Source: a virus | Reading direction: 5' to 3' (one strand) | Length of the DNA stretch: 35,475 nt | IMG/VR virus record: IMGVR_UViG_3300008110_000405 | Coordinates: 1 to 35,475 of that record | Part shown: positions 16,475 through 25,249 of the stretch, one piece after another | How the letters are laid out: each line of letters opens with the position of its first letter | How positions within the stretch are numbered: the stretch's first letter is position 1 | Position numbers and translations under genes: made by a program | The notes under the pieces: model-generated | The model's input: the letters and a program-made list of their open reading frames with translations, nothing else | What the model was told of the DNA's origin: nothing | Databases searched by the model: none

Positions 16475-17620
16475 ATGGCATCAGAAGCACTCAATTGGGC
16501 ATTGGCCAATGGCATGAGCCAGGCTGAATTTGATAAACGAATTTTTGATTCGGTGGTCGCTGCCCAGCAGCAAGGCACAAGCAATGCTTTATTGCGCACA
16601 GAGATGGACCGACTTGGCATTAGCGCTGAAGATGTGGCCCGTGCTACTGGCGTCACAACTCAGAGTGTTGCATCACAATATGCCACAGCAACTCCGAAGA
16701 CTGAGGCTGAATTGATTGCGGCTGCGGCTGCGGCCAATGAGCTGGCAGCGCGTACAGCACGCGACACGACTGCCAGCCAGTCTTTGATCGATGCCAGAGC
16801 TTTAGCGGCACAAAACGCGACTGGCACTTTGACCACAGCGCAGCAATTAGCGGCTGCACAAGCGCAAGCGGCTTTGGTGGCCCAACAAAATGAAGCGGCT
16901 TTGGCTTTGCAGCAAAAGAATGCTGCGGCTGCGGCTGAAGCTGCGCGTTTGGCACAGCAGCAAAATGCAGCAAATCAGGCCGCATGGGCAGCGCAGCAAA
17001 AAGCCAATGAGGCCGCATGGGCTGCACAGCAAAAGGCCAATGCAGACGCATGGGCCAAACAACAGGCTGGTGGAGGCACTGACACTGGTTTACTTGGCCC
17101 AACTGGCAACACCAGCGTTACTGGCACGACACCATTTGCCAATGCCACTCAAGGCTTTGCACAGAACTTTGCCAATTACCAGTCAATCCCAATTGGCGCT
17201 CAATACAACCCTGGCGTGACTGCTGGTGGTGCGTCTCCATATTCTCAAATCATGGGTCAGATGAAGCCCATTGGCAACCCCTATGCAGGCGTGGTGGCCG
17301 GGCAAGCCATGGGTGGATATAACCCAGCTTTGTACGACCAAATCGCTGCTGTCAATGCCGCCAACACTGTGGCAGAGCAAGCGGCTGCCGCACAAAATAC
17401 TGGCGGCCAAATATCCGATGGCATGGCCGAAGGTGGCATGGTCCATGGTGGCTTGATGTTTGGCATGAATCCTCCTGGTCCAGACGATGGCGCTGTCAAC
17501 TTGCAAAAAGGCGAGTATGTAGTCAAGAAGTCTTCAGTCAATAAATACGGCAAGGGACTTCTGGACATGATCAATGAAGGCAAAGTGCCTGCCAAGAAAA
17601 TGAAATCTTTACTGGGATAA
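16475..17620 (+). CDS. Ala/Gln-rich internal virion protein candidate
   Basis: The 381-residue protein has a helical N-terminal region (NWALANGMSQAEFDKRI). A long Ala/Gln-rich coiled coil runs from about residues 70-195. It includes 11-residue repeats of the type AAWAAQQKANE at about 169-197. A Gly/Asn/Tyr-rich linker follows, then a C-terminal domain with DGAVNLQKGEYVVKKSSVNKYG. That motif is common in phage tail or ejection proteins. It is the first of five consecutive probable ejection-block genes. The ribosome site AGGAGA precedes the start. Confidence 0.7.
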   Translation: MASEALNWALANGMSQAEFDKRIFDSVVAAQQQGTSNALLRTEMDRLGISAEDVARATGVTTQSVASQYATATPKTEAELIAAAAAANELAARTARDTTASQSLIDARALAAQNATGTLTTAQQLAAAQAQAALVAQQNEAALALQQKNAAAAAEAARLAQQQNAANQAAWAAQQKANEAAWAAQQKANADAWAKQQAGGGTDTGLLGPTGNTSVTGTTPFANATQGFAQNFANYQSIPIGAQYNPGVTAGGASPYSQIMGQMKPIGNPYAGVVAGQAMGGYNPALYDQIAAVNAANTVAEQAAAAQNTGGQISDGMAEGGMVHGGLMFGMNPPGPDDGAVNLQKGEYVVKKSSVNKYGKGLLDMINEGKVPAKKMKSLLG

Positions 17621-17629
17621 GGTGGCAAT

Positions 17630-18586
17630 ATGTCAAAAGGTGGAACAACTACATCAACCAGCTCCATTGATCCTCAGATCAAGGAAGCATTCCTGGCCAA
17701 CTTTCAGCAGGCCCAAGGTGTTGCTGGTGCATTGCCAGTCCAGCAGTTTGCTGGCTATAACCCCATGTACCAGGCAGGCGAGGAGGCTTTGGTCAACACT
17801 GCCTTGGCTGGCCCAGGCATTACTGGCACTGACCTGGCAGCCCAGATGGCCGCTTATGGTGGTGTCTATCAGCCTGCACAGATCACAGCGCAGCAGACCA
17901 ATCTGGGCATGACTGGACCAGGCTCAATTGGCTCATACATGAATCCATACACAAGCCAGGTGCGTGAAAACGCATTGGCCGACTTGGAATCTGCACGCCA
18001 GGCTGCCATTCAGCAAACTGGTGAGCGTGCCACGGCTGCCCGTGCGTTTGGTGGCTCACGCCAAGGTGTGGCCGAGGCTTTGACTAACCAAGGGTTTGCC
18101 AAGCAGGCTGCCAACTTAGGCACGACTTTGAACGAGCAAGCATTTAACCAGGCAATGGCCATGCAGCAGGCTGACATTGCACGCCAATCAGCAGCCGACA
18201 TTGCCAATCAGCAAGCAGGCTTGCAAGGTGCGCAATTGCGCTTGGGCGGTGCAAGCCAGCTTGGTAATTTGGCTGCGCAGCAGCAAGCCTTGCGTCTTGG
18301 TGGCGCTCAAGCTGTCATGGGCGCTGGTGGTGCGCGTCAGGCTTTGGACCAGCAGCAGATGGATGCCATCCGCAACATTGGCCTCCAGCGTCTGGGTGTG
18401 GTGCAGTCATCTCTCGGTGCGCAGCCTGCCAACCTTGGCATGGTGGCACAGACTCCATACACACAGAATGCAGCCTCTGGCGCTTTAGGTGGCGCTTTGG
18501 CTGGTGCAAAATTGGGAAGTATTGTGCCAGGTGTTGGCACTGGCATCGGTGCTGGTGTTGGCGCTTTGCTTGGCCTGTTAGGTTAA
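17630..18586 (+). CDS. Internal virion/ejection protein with glycine-zipper end
   Basis: The 318-residue protein is rich in Ala, Gln and Gly. It has an aromatic-containing N-terminal third, a long helical middle with many Gln (about 120-250), and a C-terminal glycine-zipper-like segment (GALGGALAGAKLGSIV, then VGTGIGAGVGALLGLLG). Such segments insert in membranes. That fits a protein ejected with DNA to form a channel across the cell envelope. The preceding AAGGTGG is a fair ribosome site. Assignment is from composition and context. Confidence 0.7.
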   Translation: MSKGGTTTSTSSIDPQIKEAFLANFQQAQGVAGALPVQQFAGYNPMYQAGEEALVNTALAGPGITGTDLAAQMAAYGGVYQPAQITAQQTNLGMTGPGSIGSYMNPYTSQVRENALADLESARQAAIQQTGERATAARAFGGSRQGVAEALTNQGFAKQAANLGTTLNEQAFNQAMAMQQADIARQSAADIANQQAGLQGAQLRLGGASQLGNLAAQQQALRLGGAQAVMGAGGARQALDQQQMDAIRNIGLQRLGVVQSSLGAQPANLGMVAQTPYTQNAASGALGGALAGAKLGSIVPGVGTGIGAGVGALLGLLG

Positions 18587-18596
18587 GGGGTAAAAG

Positions 18597-20039
18597 ATGG
18601 CAAATGAATTCAGCATGGACGGCCTATTAGGCACGATGTTTGGCAGTGCAGACAGTGAGCTTGAAAAGCTACTGACAGCCAAACAAAAAGAGCAATTGGG
18701 CTTGCAGTCCACATTGGCGGCTGCTGCTGCATTGCTCCAAGCTGGTGGCCGCAGCCCACAGCGCATTGGCCTGGGCCAAGCATTAGGATCAGCTCTCCAG
18801 GCTGGCCAGGGTGCTTATGAGAAAGGCACAACAGGCGCTATCAATCAAATGATGCTGGGAGAGAAGCTCAAGGAAATGCAGCGCTTAAACCAATACCAGC
18901 GTGCATTGGTGGGTGGCGGTGCAGAAGGCACACCTACACCGGCCATGCAGGCTTTGGCAGCCCCTGGATTACAAGCTGGTCCAACTGTTGATCGTGCTGC
19001 AATCATGGATCAGATCAAGCCCATGTCAGCCGATGACAAGCGCTTTGAAGATTACATGCGCAAAGCCGATATCGCGACTCAATATGGCCGTATCGAAGAC
19101 GCTGACAAATACTTGAACATGGCTTACAAGATCAAGCCACAGGCTGAAGTTGTTGGCCAGCCGTTTGAAGTGACAGATGCAGCTGGCAAGCCTTTGATGG
19201 TCCAGCAGTTTAAGTCTGGAAAGATTCAGACGCTGGAAGGCTTTGGTCCAAAGCGCGAGATCGTTTTGCAGAACTTGAATAACCGAGTCATTGCTGTTGA
19301 TAAGTCAAAGCTGACTGGCAAAGAATCATTTGCCATGGGTATGTCGCCAAGTGAGGCCGCAAACCTTGGTATTGCAAACAAGCGTCTTGCTCTTGACCAG
19401 GCCACATTTAATCGTGGTGCTTACGACATCAAAGAAACGCCAGAAGGTTTTGCCTATGTGCCAAAAATGCCTGGTGGCGAAGCCATGCCAGTCATGGGTG
19501 CGGCAGGCCAATTGCAGCCAGCCAAAGAAGCGCCACAAGCATTCTCAGAAGCCACCAGAAAGCTCAACAACTTGAAGGGCAATATCTCTGCATACAAAAC
19601 AGAGGTTCAATCTGACAAAGTTGTTTTCCCATCAGAAGTGCCATTGCCATTTGGCGCGAAGATTCCATTGCCAACAGGCGAAGACACTGCAAGAATGCGC
19701 GGCAAATACCAGTCGCTGCTGATGGGTGTCAAAGACCTGTACGAGCTTGGTGCATTGACTGGTCCAGATATGGGCATCATCAGTGAGCAATTGACAAACC
19801 CTGCATCATTCTCTGGTGTGTTTACTTCACGCAATGCGATGAAAGAGCAGATCAAGGTGCTTGAGGATATGGCTGCACGCGCTGAAGAGAATCTTTCTGC
19901 CACCTATAAGCGCAAACTGCCTGGTGCATCACAAGCTGGCATTCAAGCAGCTCCGGCTGCACCAGCTGCGGCTGCACAGCCAATGATGTCTGGTGTTCCG
20001 ACCTGGGACCCGGTCAAGAAACAATATGTTTATCAATAA
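18597..20039 (+). CDS. Internal virion/ejection protein candidate (480 aa)
   Basis: The protein begins MANEFSMDGLLGTMFGSAD and has an Ala/Leu/Gly-rich helical region at about 30-90. A beta-containing middle follows (GQPFEVTDAAGKPLMVQQFK, and FGPKREIVLQNLNN). The C-terminal part is helical and ends in a Pro/Ala linker and WDPVKKQYVYQ. I recognise the middle motif from uncharacterised proteins in phage ejection blocks. The start has AAGGGG nearby. No enzymatic motif is seen. Confidence 0.65.
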   Translation: MANEFSMDGLLGTMFGSADSELEKLLTAKQKEQLGLQSTLAAAAALLQAGGRSPQRIGLGQALGSALQAGQGAYEKGTTGAINQMMLGEKLKEMQRLNQYQRALVGGGAEGTPTPAMQALAAPGLQAGPTVDRAAIMDQIKPMSADDKRFEDYMRKADIATQYGRIEDADKYLNMAYKIKPQAEVVGQPFEVTDAAGKPLMVQQFKSGKIQTLEGFGPKREIVLQNLNNRVIAVDKSKLTGKESFAMGMSPSEAANLGIANKRLALDQATFNRGAYDIKETPEGFAYVPKMPGGEAMPVMGAAGQLQPAKEAPQAFSEATRKLNNLKGNISAYKTEVQSDKVVFPSEVPLPFGAKIPLPTGEDTARMRGKYQSLLMGVKDLYELGALTGPDMGIISEQLTNPASFSGVFTSRNAMKEQIKVLEDMAARAEENLSATYKRKLPGASQAGIQAAPAAPAAAAQPMMSGVPTWDPVKKQYVYQ

Positions 20040-20048
20040 GGTGCAGTC

Positions 20049-21944
20049 ATGACCAAGTATGTAAATGTGATTGGTGTTGGTCCTGTTGGGTTTCCCGATG
20101 ACATGACCATGGAGCAGATCACCGAGGTGTTAAAGACAATGCCTCCCCCAGCTGCTGCACCAACTGCACAGCCAGACACATTGGGTCGCCAAGTTGGTTT
20201 GGCCACACGCCCAATGGCCCAGGCTGCATTGACTGCTGGTGGTCTGCTGCCCATGGTGGTCGATCCAATGGTCAATCTGTTCAACCTGGCCACCGGAAGC
20301 ACTTTGCCGACACAAACCCAGGCTGTTGAAAAGACATTGTCGGCTGTTGGTTTCCCACAGCCACGAACAGCTCAAGAGCGAATCATCCAGGATGTGGCCA
20401 CTGCTGGTTACGGCACTGGTGGTGTTACCCGTGCGGCCAGTGAGATGGCGCCAAAACTTCCAGGCATGGCATCTGAGCTGGCCAAATTCTTTGCGGCCAG
20501 TCCACAGGCCCAGTCATCGGCTGCACTGACAGCAGCTGGCGCTGGCGGCATGTTGCGTGAAGGTAACGCGCCACCAGCTCTGCAAGTTGGCGGTGCAATG
20601 CTGGCAGGCATGGTCGCCCCTGGTGGTCCAAAGCTCACGCCCACGCAGAAAATCTTGGAAGCGCCTGGCGCATTGGTCAAGCCATTCACGCAAACAGGCC
20701 GTGAGGTCATTGTTGGCAATGTCTTGAATCGATTGGCCACAAACCCAGAGCAAGCTGCGCGTAATTTGCAGCAGGCCCAGCCTCTAGTGCCAGGTGTGCG
20801 AGTGACCACAGCTGCGGGTGCGCGTGATCCTGGTCTGGCTGCGGCTGAGACTGCTATTAGAGCATTGGACCAGTCCGGTGCATTCCCCAATGTGCTGTCT
20901 GCAAATCAGCAGGCTTTGCTTGAGTCATTCCGAAGACTTGGTGGCCGTGCTGGTGATGCAGCCACGCCAGGCTCTATCCCCTACGCTGAAGCCAAACGCG
21001 CCAGTGTGACCGGGCCAATGCGTGAGTCTGCATTTGCCAATAAGCAGCCAGTGAGCGTATTGCCAATTGCTGATGCCATCTCAGGCATTATGACCAATCC
21101 AGCTACGCAGCGCCAGACAGTGGATGAGGCCATGCAGTATGTGAGCAAGCTGTTGGCCAAGCGCGTGGACAAAGAGACTGGCACGATTGACCCAATGGCT
21201 TTGTACAGTGTGCGAAAAGACATCACAGATGCCATGGCTGGAAAATTGTCTGGTGATCTATCTAACTTGCGTTTGGCCAGAGGGCAGATGGCCGAGCTGC
21301 TGCCAGTCATTGACAATGTGATCGAGTCTGGCGCTCCAGGCTTTAAGAACTACATGAGCCAGTTTGAGAAGTCATCAAGCGCCATTGACCAAATGCGTCT
21401 GTTGCAAGGAATTGAGTCTAAAGTCACAACTGGCCAGCCAAACTTGATGACCAATGAGCCAGTCTTGGCCGCTGCTGCCCTGCGCAGACAAGTGGCCACA
21501 AAGGCTGAAGACATTGGCACTCAACTGTCACCAGCTGCACAGCGCAGACTGGACAACATCATTGATGAGATCAATCGTGGCCAGGCTGCAACTGCACCAG
21601 GCGTGAAAGCTCCAGGCTCAAACACATTCCAGAACATGAGCATGGGCAATCTGATTGGCCGAGTGTTTAGCGAGTCATTGGCTGACAACACGACACTGCG
21701 CACCATGACACGCCCACTGGACTTTTTGTACAAATTGCCGGACCAGCAGATTCAGCAATTGTTGGTTGAGGCTATGCTCGACCCCAAGTTGGCTGCAACT
21801 ATGATGAGCAAAGCGAATGTGATGAAGGTCGAGCCACTGGCCAAGTCACTGCGCAAAAAGGCTGAAGAGATGGGATTTGGCGCTGCTATTGGCGCGTCTC
21901 AAGAGCCTTATCGCGTAGATTTAACTGGCATGGCTAATCGTTAA
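20049..21944 (+). CDS. Large internal virion/ejection protein candidate (631 aa)
   Basis: The protein starts with a short segment resembling a baseplate or structural peptide (VNVIGVGPVGFPDDM, EQITEVLKTMP). A Pro/Ala linker follows, then several glycine- and alanine-rich hydrophobic stretches (about 50-200), which could insert into membranes. A mostly helical C-terminal half with many Gln and Asn completes it. The length and composition match the longest member of podovirus ejection sets. No lytic transglycosylase motif is evident. Confidence 0.65.
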   Translation: MTKYVNVIGVGPVGFPDDMTMEQITEVLKTMPPPAAAPTAQPDTLGRQVGLATRPMAQAALTAGGLLPMVVDPMVNLFNLATGSTLPTQTQAVEKTLSAVGFPQPRTAQERIIQDVATAGYGTGGVTRAASEMAPKLPGMASELAKFFAASPQAQSSAALTAAGAGGMLREGNAPPALQVGGAMLAGMVAPGGPKLTPTQKILEAPGALVKPFTQTGREVIVGNVLNRLATNPEQAARNLQQAQPLVPGVRVTTAAGARDPGLAAAETAIRALDQSGAFPNVLSANQQALLESFRRLGGRAGDAATPGSIPYAEAKRASVTGPMRESAFANKQPVSVLPIADAISGIMTNPATQRQTVDEAMQYVSKLLAKRVDKETGTIDPMALYSVRKDITDAMAGKLSGDLSNLRLARGQMAELLPVIDNVIESGAPGFKNYMSQFEKSSSAIDQMRLLQGIESKVTTGQPNLMTNEPVLAAAALRRQVATKAEDIGTQLSPAAQRRLDNIIDEINRGQAATAPGVKAPGSNTFQNMSMGNLIGRVFSESLADNTTLRTMTRPLDFLYKLPDQQIQQLLVEAMLDPKLAATMMSKANVMKVEPLAKSLRKKAEEMGFGAAIGASQEPYRVDLTGMANR

Positions 21945-21953
21945 GGAACAAAC

Positions 21954-23348
21954 ATGGCTGGATTGCTGGACTACTTGGAAGGCATTGGCGAGACTGGCGC
22001 GACCCTTGGCACTGGACTCTTGTCTGGTGTTGTTGGCGCGCCATATGGCCTCTACAAAGGCATTACCAGTGGCTACTATGGCAGCCCAGAAGCTGTGCGC
22101 ATTGCCCAGGAAGAGGCCAAGAAATTCATGGAGCGAAACACCTATGTCCCCAAGGGCAAGGTGGCCAAAGAGGCTTTAGGAAAGGCTGCGCAGCTCATGG
22201 AAGCAAGCAAGCTGCCACCAGTGCTGCCAGAAGCCGCGGTGCTTGGCTCTATTCCGCGCCAGGCTTATCTGGCCCAGGCAGAGAGAAGGGGCATGGACCT
22301 AGAGCGTGCCATGGCGCCAGTGGTCGAAAGAACATTGCAGCGCGGTGGTGTTGGTGCTGACATCTTGCAGGGCTTGGCACAGGGCGCTCAGTCAAATGTC
22401 TTGCCACAACAAGGACGCAGTGGCTTTGGCGCGTTTGACCCAAGATACGACCCAAGGGTTAATGAGCAGGCCAGAATGCAGGCAATGACCCGTGATGTGC
22501 AGCTAAATCCAAATGCTGCAAACGCACCGACCATTTCATTGGCCAGCCTGGCCGGGATGCCATTTATTACAAGCATGGCCGATCGCACAGCTGCTGGCGG
22601 CAATTTGCTTGGAATTGACAATGTGCAATTCAATCGACCAGTGGGCTTGCTTGGTGGCCAGGACTTCATGTTTAACAATCCTGGACTTGTTTGGTCCTCT
22701 GGCAATGCCCCGGCCAATGCTTTGATGAAATATGCGGCAGAGGTTAAAAGTGCCACTGGCCAGAATCCAATCTATTTGCCTTATCGCATGGCCCCGACTG
22801 GTGGCGACTTTGCACAAATGACTGGTGAGACGATGCTGGCCTATGCTGATGCATCTATGGGCAAAAGACAAAAAGGCAGATTAGACAAGTCAATCAAGAA
22901 ATTTATTCCAGATTGGTATGGCGTGTCTGACCCTGCAAGCGTGGACCAGTTTAGGGCTGCACCAGATAAAAAGCGCAAGGCCATCAAAGCAATGATGGAC
23001 AGGGATTTCCGCGATGAGGGCGGCATCAACATTGGCGGTGCAAGACTGGCCGTCTCAGACCCAATGCAATTGGCGGCTCAAGAGGGTGGCCTGCAAAATG
23101 TTGGCGAGATATTCGCAAGCAGTCCATTGATTAAATCAACTCACCCGGCTTATCCTGGCGGTGTGCCTGGTCGGGGTATTGGCACATTGGCTGAAGACAT
23201 CAATGTCTTCCAATTGCTGCCTGATGTCGTGAAGGCCAGGGGTATTCCAGACCCATTAAATCCAAGACCATCAGACTTGAGAGCAATGCAAATGCATCCC
23301 TATGCCGGGATCATTACCGATGAATTGCTCAGAGGTCTTGGCTACTAA
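21954..23348 (+). CDS. Ejection-block virion protein candidate (464 aa)
   Basis: The protein begins with a Gly-rich hydrophobic segment (DYLEGIGETGATLGTGLLSG, VVGAPYGLYKGI) that could contact membranes. An Ala/Glu/Lys helix follows, then a Gly/Asn/Gln-rich middle and a compact C-terminal domain (DEGGINIGGARLAVSDP, YPGGVPGRGIGTLAEDINV). It ends the long late block. Its last 20 bases overlap the end of the leftward gene at 23329-23538. I do not recognise a named family; the C-terminal domain could be enzymatic, but no catalytic set is clear. Confidence 0.6.
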   Translation: MAGLLDYLEGIGETGATLGTGLLSGVVGAPYGLYKGITSGYYGSPEAVRIAQEEAKKFMERNTYVPKGKVAKEALGKAAQLMEASKLPPVLPEAAVLGSIPRQAYLAQAERRGMDLERAMAPVVERTLQRGGVGADILQGLAQGAQSNVLPQQGRSGFGAFDPRYDPRVNEQARMQAMTRDVQLNPNAANAPTISLASLAGMPFITSMADRTAAGGNLLGIDNVQFNRPVGLLGGQDFMFNNPGLVWSSGNAPANALMKYAAEVKSATGQNPIYLPYRMAPTGGDFAQMTGETMLAYADASMGKRQKGRLDKSIKKFIPDWYGVSDPASVDQFRAAPDKKRKAIKAMMDRDFRDEGGINIGGARLAVSDPMQLAAQEGGLQNVGEIFASSPLIKSTHPAYPGGVPGRGIGTLAEDINVFQLLPDVVKARGIPDPLNPRPSDLRAMQMHPYAGIITDELLRGLGY

Positions 23349-23538
23349 ATAAAAACTTTGGATCGAAAGCACTGGCGAGCTTTTCGCCATAACGATCGGC
23401 CAGGAATGATCTGACAGACTCTTCTGTCACAGATTTAACGCCAGTCACAACGCAGCGCGTCTCATGCAGGCCAAGAGCTTCAAGCATCTTGGCTGGCATT
23501 TTTTGGTCTGTATTTACGATTGGTGAAAGCATGGTCAT
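23329..23538 (-). CDS. Small leftward protein of unknown function (69 aa)
   Basis: The gene is read leftward and its ATG overlaps the stop of the upstream leftward gene at 23535-23538. The protein begins MTMLSPIVN and has CVVTGVKSVTEESVRSF and a helix DRYGEKLASAF. A second ATG two codons on is also possible. The 3' end overlaps the late-block gene tail to tail by 20 bases. No family is recognised. Support is the coupled start and conserved-looking composition. Confidence 0.55.
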   Translation of the reverse strand: MTMLSPIVNTDQKMPAKMLEALGLHETRCVVTGVKSVTEESVRSFLADRYGEKLASAFDPKFLFSSQDL

Positions 23539-23921
23539 TTCCCAAAAAACGCAGCGACAAGCGGGTCTCTTTTCACGACCCGTCTTTGTTGCCTGCGTCT
23601 GGCATTGTTGAAATCCTTATCGTCTGCTGACATCTTCTCGCGGTATTTCCTGATGCGATCAGCGCCTGGCACTGGACCAGGTGCAATCGCATCAACACCC
23701 GCGCCCCATGACCACAGTGGCCGCCACTGGCCATTGGCATGGACTTTTGTGTGGCCAGAGATATGGACCAGGCCCTCTTTGTGGAACTCAAACAAAGCCC
23801 TGGCTGCACTTCTGCGCACGCAAAAGCAGATTCTTGCCAAGTCCACATCAGAGAGGTTTGACTTCTTTCTGAGAGCCGCCTCAATGGCAGGCTCTACACG
23901 GGGTTTTAAGCCTCTGGACAT
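23535..23921 (-). CDS. Winged-helix-like DNA-binding protein
   Basis: The 128-residue leftward protein has a helical region AIEAALRKKSNLSDVDLARIC followed by VRRSAARALFEFHKEG and LVHISGHTKV, the pattern of a winged helix. A segment WRPLWSWGAGVDAIAPGP and a basic tail with RYRE and RRRQQRR follow. I know this combination from phage proteins with a winged helix and a WGxGxDA motif next to control regions. It probably regulates transcription or replication. No clear ribosome site is visible. Confidence 0.7.
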   Translation of the reverse strand: MSRGLKPRVEPAIEAALRKKSNLSDVDLARICFCVRRSAARALFEFHKEGLVHISGHTKVHANGQWRPLWSWGAGVDAIAPGPVPGADRIRKYREKMSADDKDFNNARRRQQRRVVKRDPLVAAFFGK

Positions 23922-23969
23922 GTGCTGGTGTCCAAGCGTGCTTTTAAGCGCTCCAGCATTGGTGGCAAT

Positions 23970-24245
23970 TCATTTGTCATGGAACTTCTCCAGCGCAGAC
24001 ACTTCAATGTGGTCAACCATGGACTGCAAGATCATGTGGGCAATGTCCACATCAGTGCCGTAGATGTATGCGTTATTCAGCGTCATGGACTCTTCAAAAT
24101 CAGGCTCATAAGCCGCGCCATAAGAATCGGTCGAGCCTTTCTCGGCTGGGCTGTATTCCAGGAAGCATGTCAGCTCGACATCTTCAATGATGGCTTTGAA
24201 CTCAAAGAGGTCTTTGGGGCAGGCGGGTGTTGATGGGTACTGCAT
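23970..24245 (-). CDS. Acidic leftward protein (91 aa)
   Basis: I chose ATG at 24245 because GGAGGGG stands six bases upstream. The longer frame from 24308 would overlap the microprotein gene. The protein begins MQYPSTPACPKDLFEF, has strands (AIIEDVELTCFLEYSP) and is acidic in the middle (YEPDFEESM). The C-terminal half is helical (DIAHMILQSMVDHIEV). Two Cys are present. No known family. It lies two bases after the stop of the tiny membrane gene upstream, so it belongs to the same leftward transcript. Confidence 0.7.
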   Translation of the reverse strand: MQYPSTPACPKDLFEFKAIIEDVELTCFLEYSPAEKGSTDSYGAAYEPDFEESMTLNNAYIYGTDVDIAHMILQSMVDHIEVSALEKFHDK

Positions 24246-24247
24246 GA

Positions 24248-24340
24248 TCAACCCCTCCAAGCCAACATAACGCCAATGCCACCAAATATGATGATGGCCA
24301 AGGCCCATTCAATTAAGGCTGTAATGATTTTCTGTTTCAT
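24248..24340 (-). CDS. 30-residue membrane microprotein
   Basis: The frame from ATG 24340 to TGA 24248-24250 encodes a short basic start (MKQKIITAL), one hydrophobic segment with IIIFGGIGVMLAW, and a basic end (RG). The upstream CGAAAG is a weak ribosome site like those of other early genes here. Its stop is two bases from the next leftward start, whose strong ribosome site lies inside it. It is the first gene of the leftward cluster and is next to the control region. Confidence 0.6.
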   Translation of the reverse strand: MKQKIITALIEWALAIIIFGGIGVMLAWRG

Positions 24341-24455
24341 CGGTTTCTTTCGTTAAGTTAAATACGAGTTACGAATGATGACAGAATTAAATATTGTTGC
24401 AACAACTATTTTTAGACTGTTGTTTTTATACATATTCCGCAATTAGAATGCGGCC
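24341..24455. promoter_or_regulatory. Divergent control region with palindromic operator
   Basis: The 115-base A+T-rich gap separates leftward genes from the rightward helix-turn-helix gene. It contains a perfect 12-bp palindrome, TTGTTGCAACAA at 24394-24405, and a nearby half-like TGTTGTT at about 24418-24424. For the rightward gene, TTGTTT at about 24419 and TAGAAT 18 bases later could be -35 and -10 elements. The palindrome would suit binding of the adjacent Cro/CI-like protein. Promoter positions are uncertain. Confidence 0.6.
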
Positions 24456-24656
24456 ATGGAATCAATCTTCACTATCAGGGACAGGGCCAAGGCCCACAAG
24501 ATCACCATGTCTGCCGTGTGCAGCAGGGCTGGCATTCAGCAGTCCCAGGTGAGCCGATGGCTGTCTGGGACTGTTGAGCCACTTTGGACATCAATCAATC
24601 AATTGAACATTGCACTCAATGCATTGATTGAAGAGAGATCACCAGTCGCTGTCTGA
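24456..24656 (+). CDS. Cro/CI-type helix-turn-helix regulator
   Basis: The 66-residue protein has a classic lambda-repressor-like helix-turn-helix: AKAHKITMSAVCSRAGIQQ, then the recognition helix SQVSRWLSG. It includes WTSINQLNIALNALI as the fourth helix. It has no C-terminal dimerisation or cleavage domain, so it resembles Cro rather than a full repressor. It is the only rightward gene between leftward neighbours, and its 3' end overlaps the leftward ssDNA-binding gene by 18 bases. It probably acts on the operator directly upstream. Confidence 0.85.
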   Translation: MESIFTIRDRAKAHKITMSAVCSRAGIQQSQVSRWLSGTVEPLWTSINQLNIALNALIEERSPVAV

Positions 24657-25205
24657 TACAGCTTCAGCAGCTGGTTTGGCGCTGGCACTGATACCGAAAT
24701 CAGATGCAGCAGATGGCTTTGCACCACCCAATGAGTCACCCTTGGCCAGAAGCATGATGTTGTTCAAACCATACGACACGCCCTTATTGCCAGCCTGGTC
24801 ATAAGCATAAGCATTCAAAGACACACGGCCAAAGTCGCCAGAGACGATGTCCTGGTTGCCAATGATGTCGTGGCCATGGGCATCCACAGCGCCAGGCTTA
24901 TTGGTGGACTTGGTGTTGAAGAAGTAATGGCCAGCGTATTCTGGTCCAAGAGGTGAGCCATCAGACTTGGTCTCAGTGTCGCCATCACGCAATGGGTTGC
25001 GCACAGTCTTGGGAATCTTGTCACCAAACTTGGCAGTCAATGCGGCCTTGGCTGCCGCTTTCAATTGGTTCACAGTCTCGGTATCTGATTTGGGGACAAG
25101 CACCTGAGTCGAGAACTCTTCTTTGCCGTTCATCTCATTCTTGCGAGCAGTCAGTGCTGAGAAATAAGAGAAGCGAACTTTTCCGGTTACAACGCGTGTG
25201 GACAT
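24639..25205 (-). CDS. ssDNA-binding protein (DUF2815-like)
   Basis: The 188-residue leftward protein begins MSTRVVTGKVRFSYFSALTA and has SKEEFSTQVLVPKSD-like and DTETVNQLKAAAKAALTA segments. NPLRDGDTE, then YAGHYFFNTKS and the aromatic pattern of a T7 gp2.5-like OB fold are followed by GVSYGLNNIMLLAKGD and an acidic tail (AVSDSDW). DUF2815 proteins are phage ssDNA-binding proteins. The acidic C terminus ending in Trp is typical of tails that contact replication partners. AAAGGA stands seven bases before the start. It is read opposite to the rest of the replication genes. Confidence 0.88.
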   Translation of the reverse strand: MSTRVVTGKVRFSYFSALTARKNEMNGKEEFSTQVLVPKSDTETVNQLKAAAKAALTAKFGDKIPKTVRNPLRDGDTETKSDGSPLGPEYAGHYFFNTKSTNKPGAVDAHGHDIIGNQDIVSGDFGRVSLNAYAYDQAGNKGVSYGLNNIMLLAKGDSLGGAKPSAASDFGISASAKPAAEAVSDSDW

Positions 25206-25249
25206 TTTTGATCCTTTTAAGGTTTACAGGGTTTAACGATTTATTTCGT

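Noticed and set aside
23920-23980. A 24-codon leftward frame between the acidic protein and the winged-helix gene.
   Set aside because: Too short, no ribosome site, and it overlaps both neighbours; no support beyond an open frame.
23605-24063. A 152-codon rightward frame opposite the leftward regulator cluster.
   Set aside because: The leftward frames have coupled starts and a strong ribosome site (GGAGGGG at the 24245 start), and the winged-helix pattern is on that strand. The rightward frame looks like a shadow.
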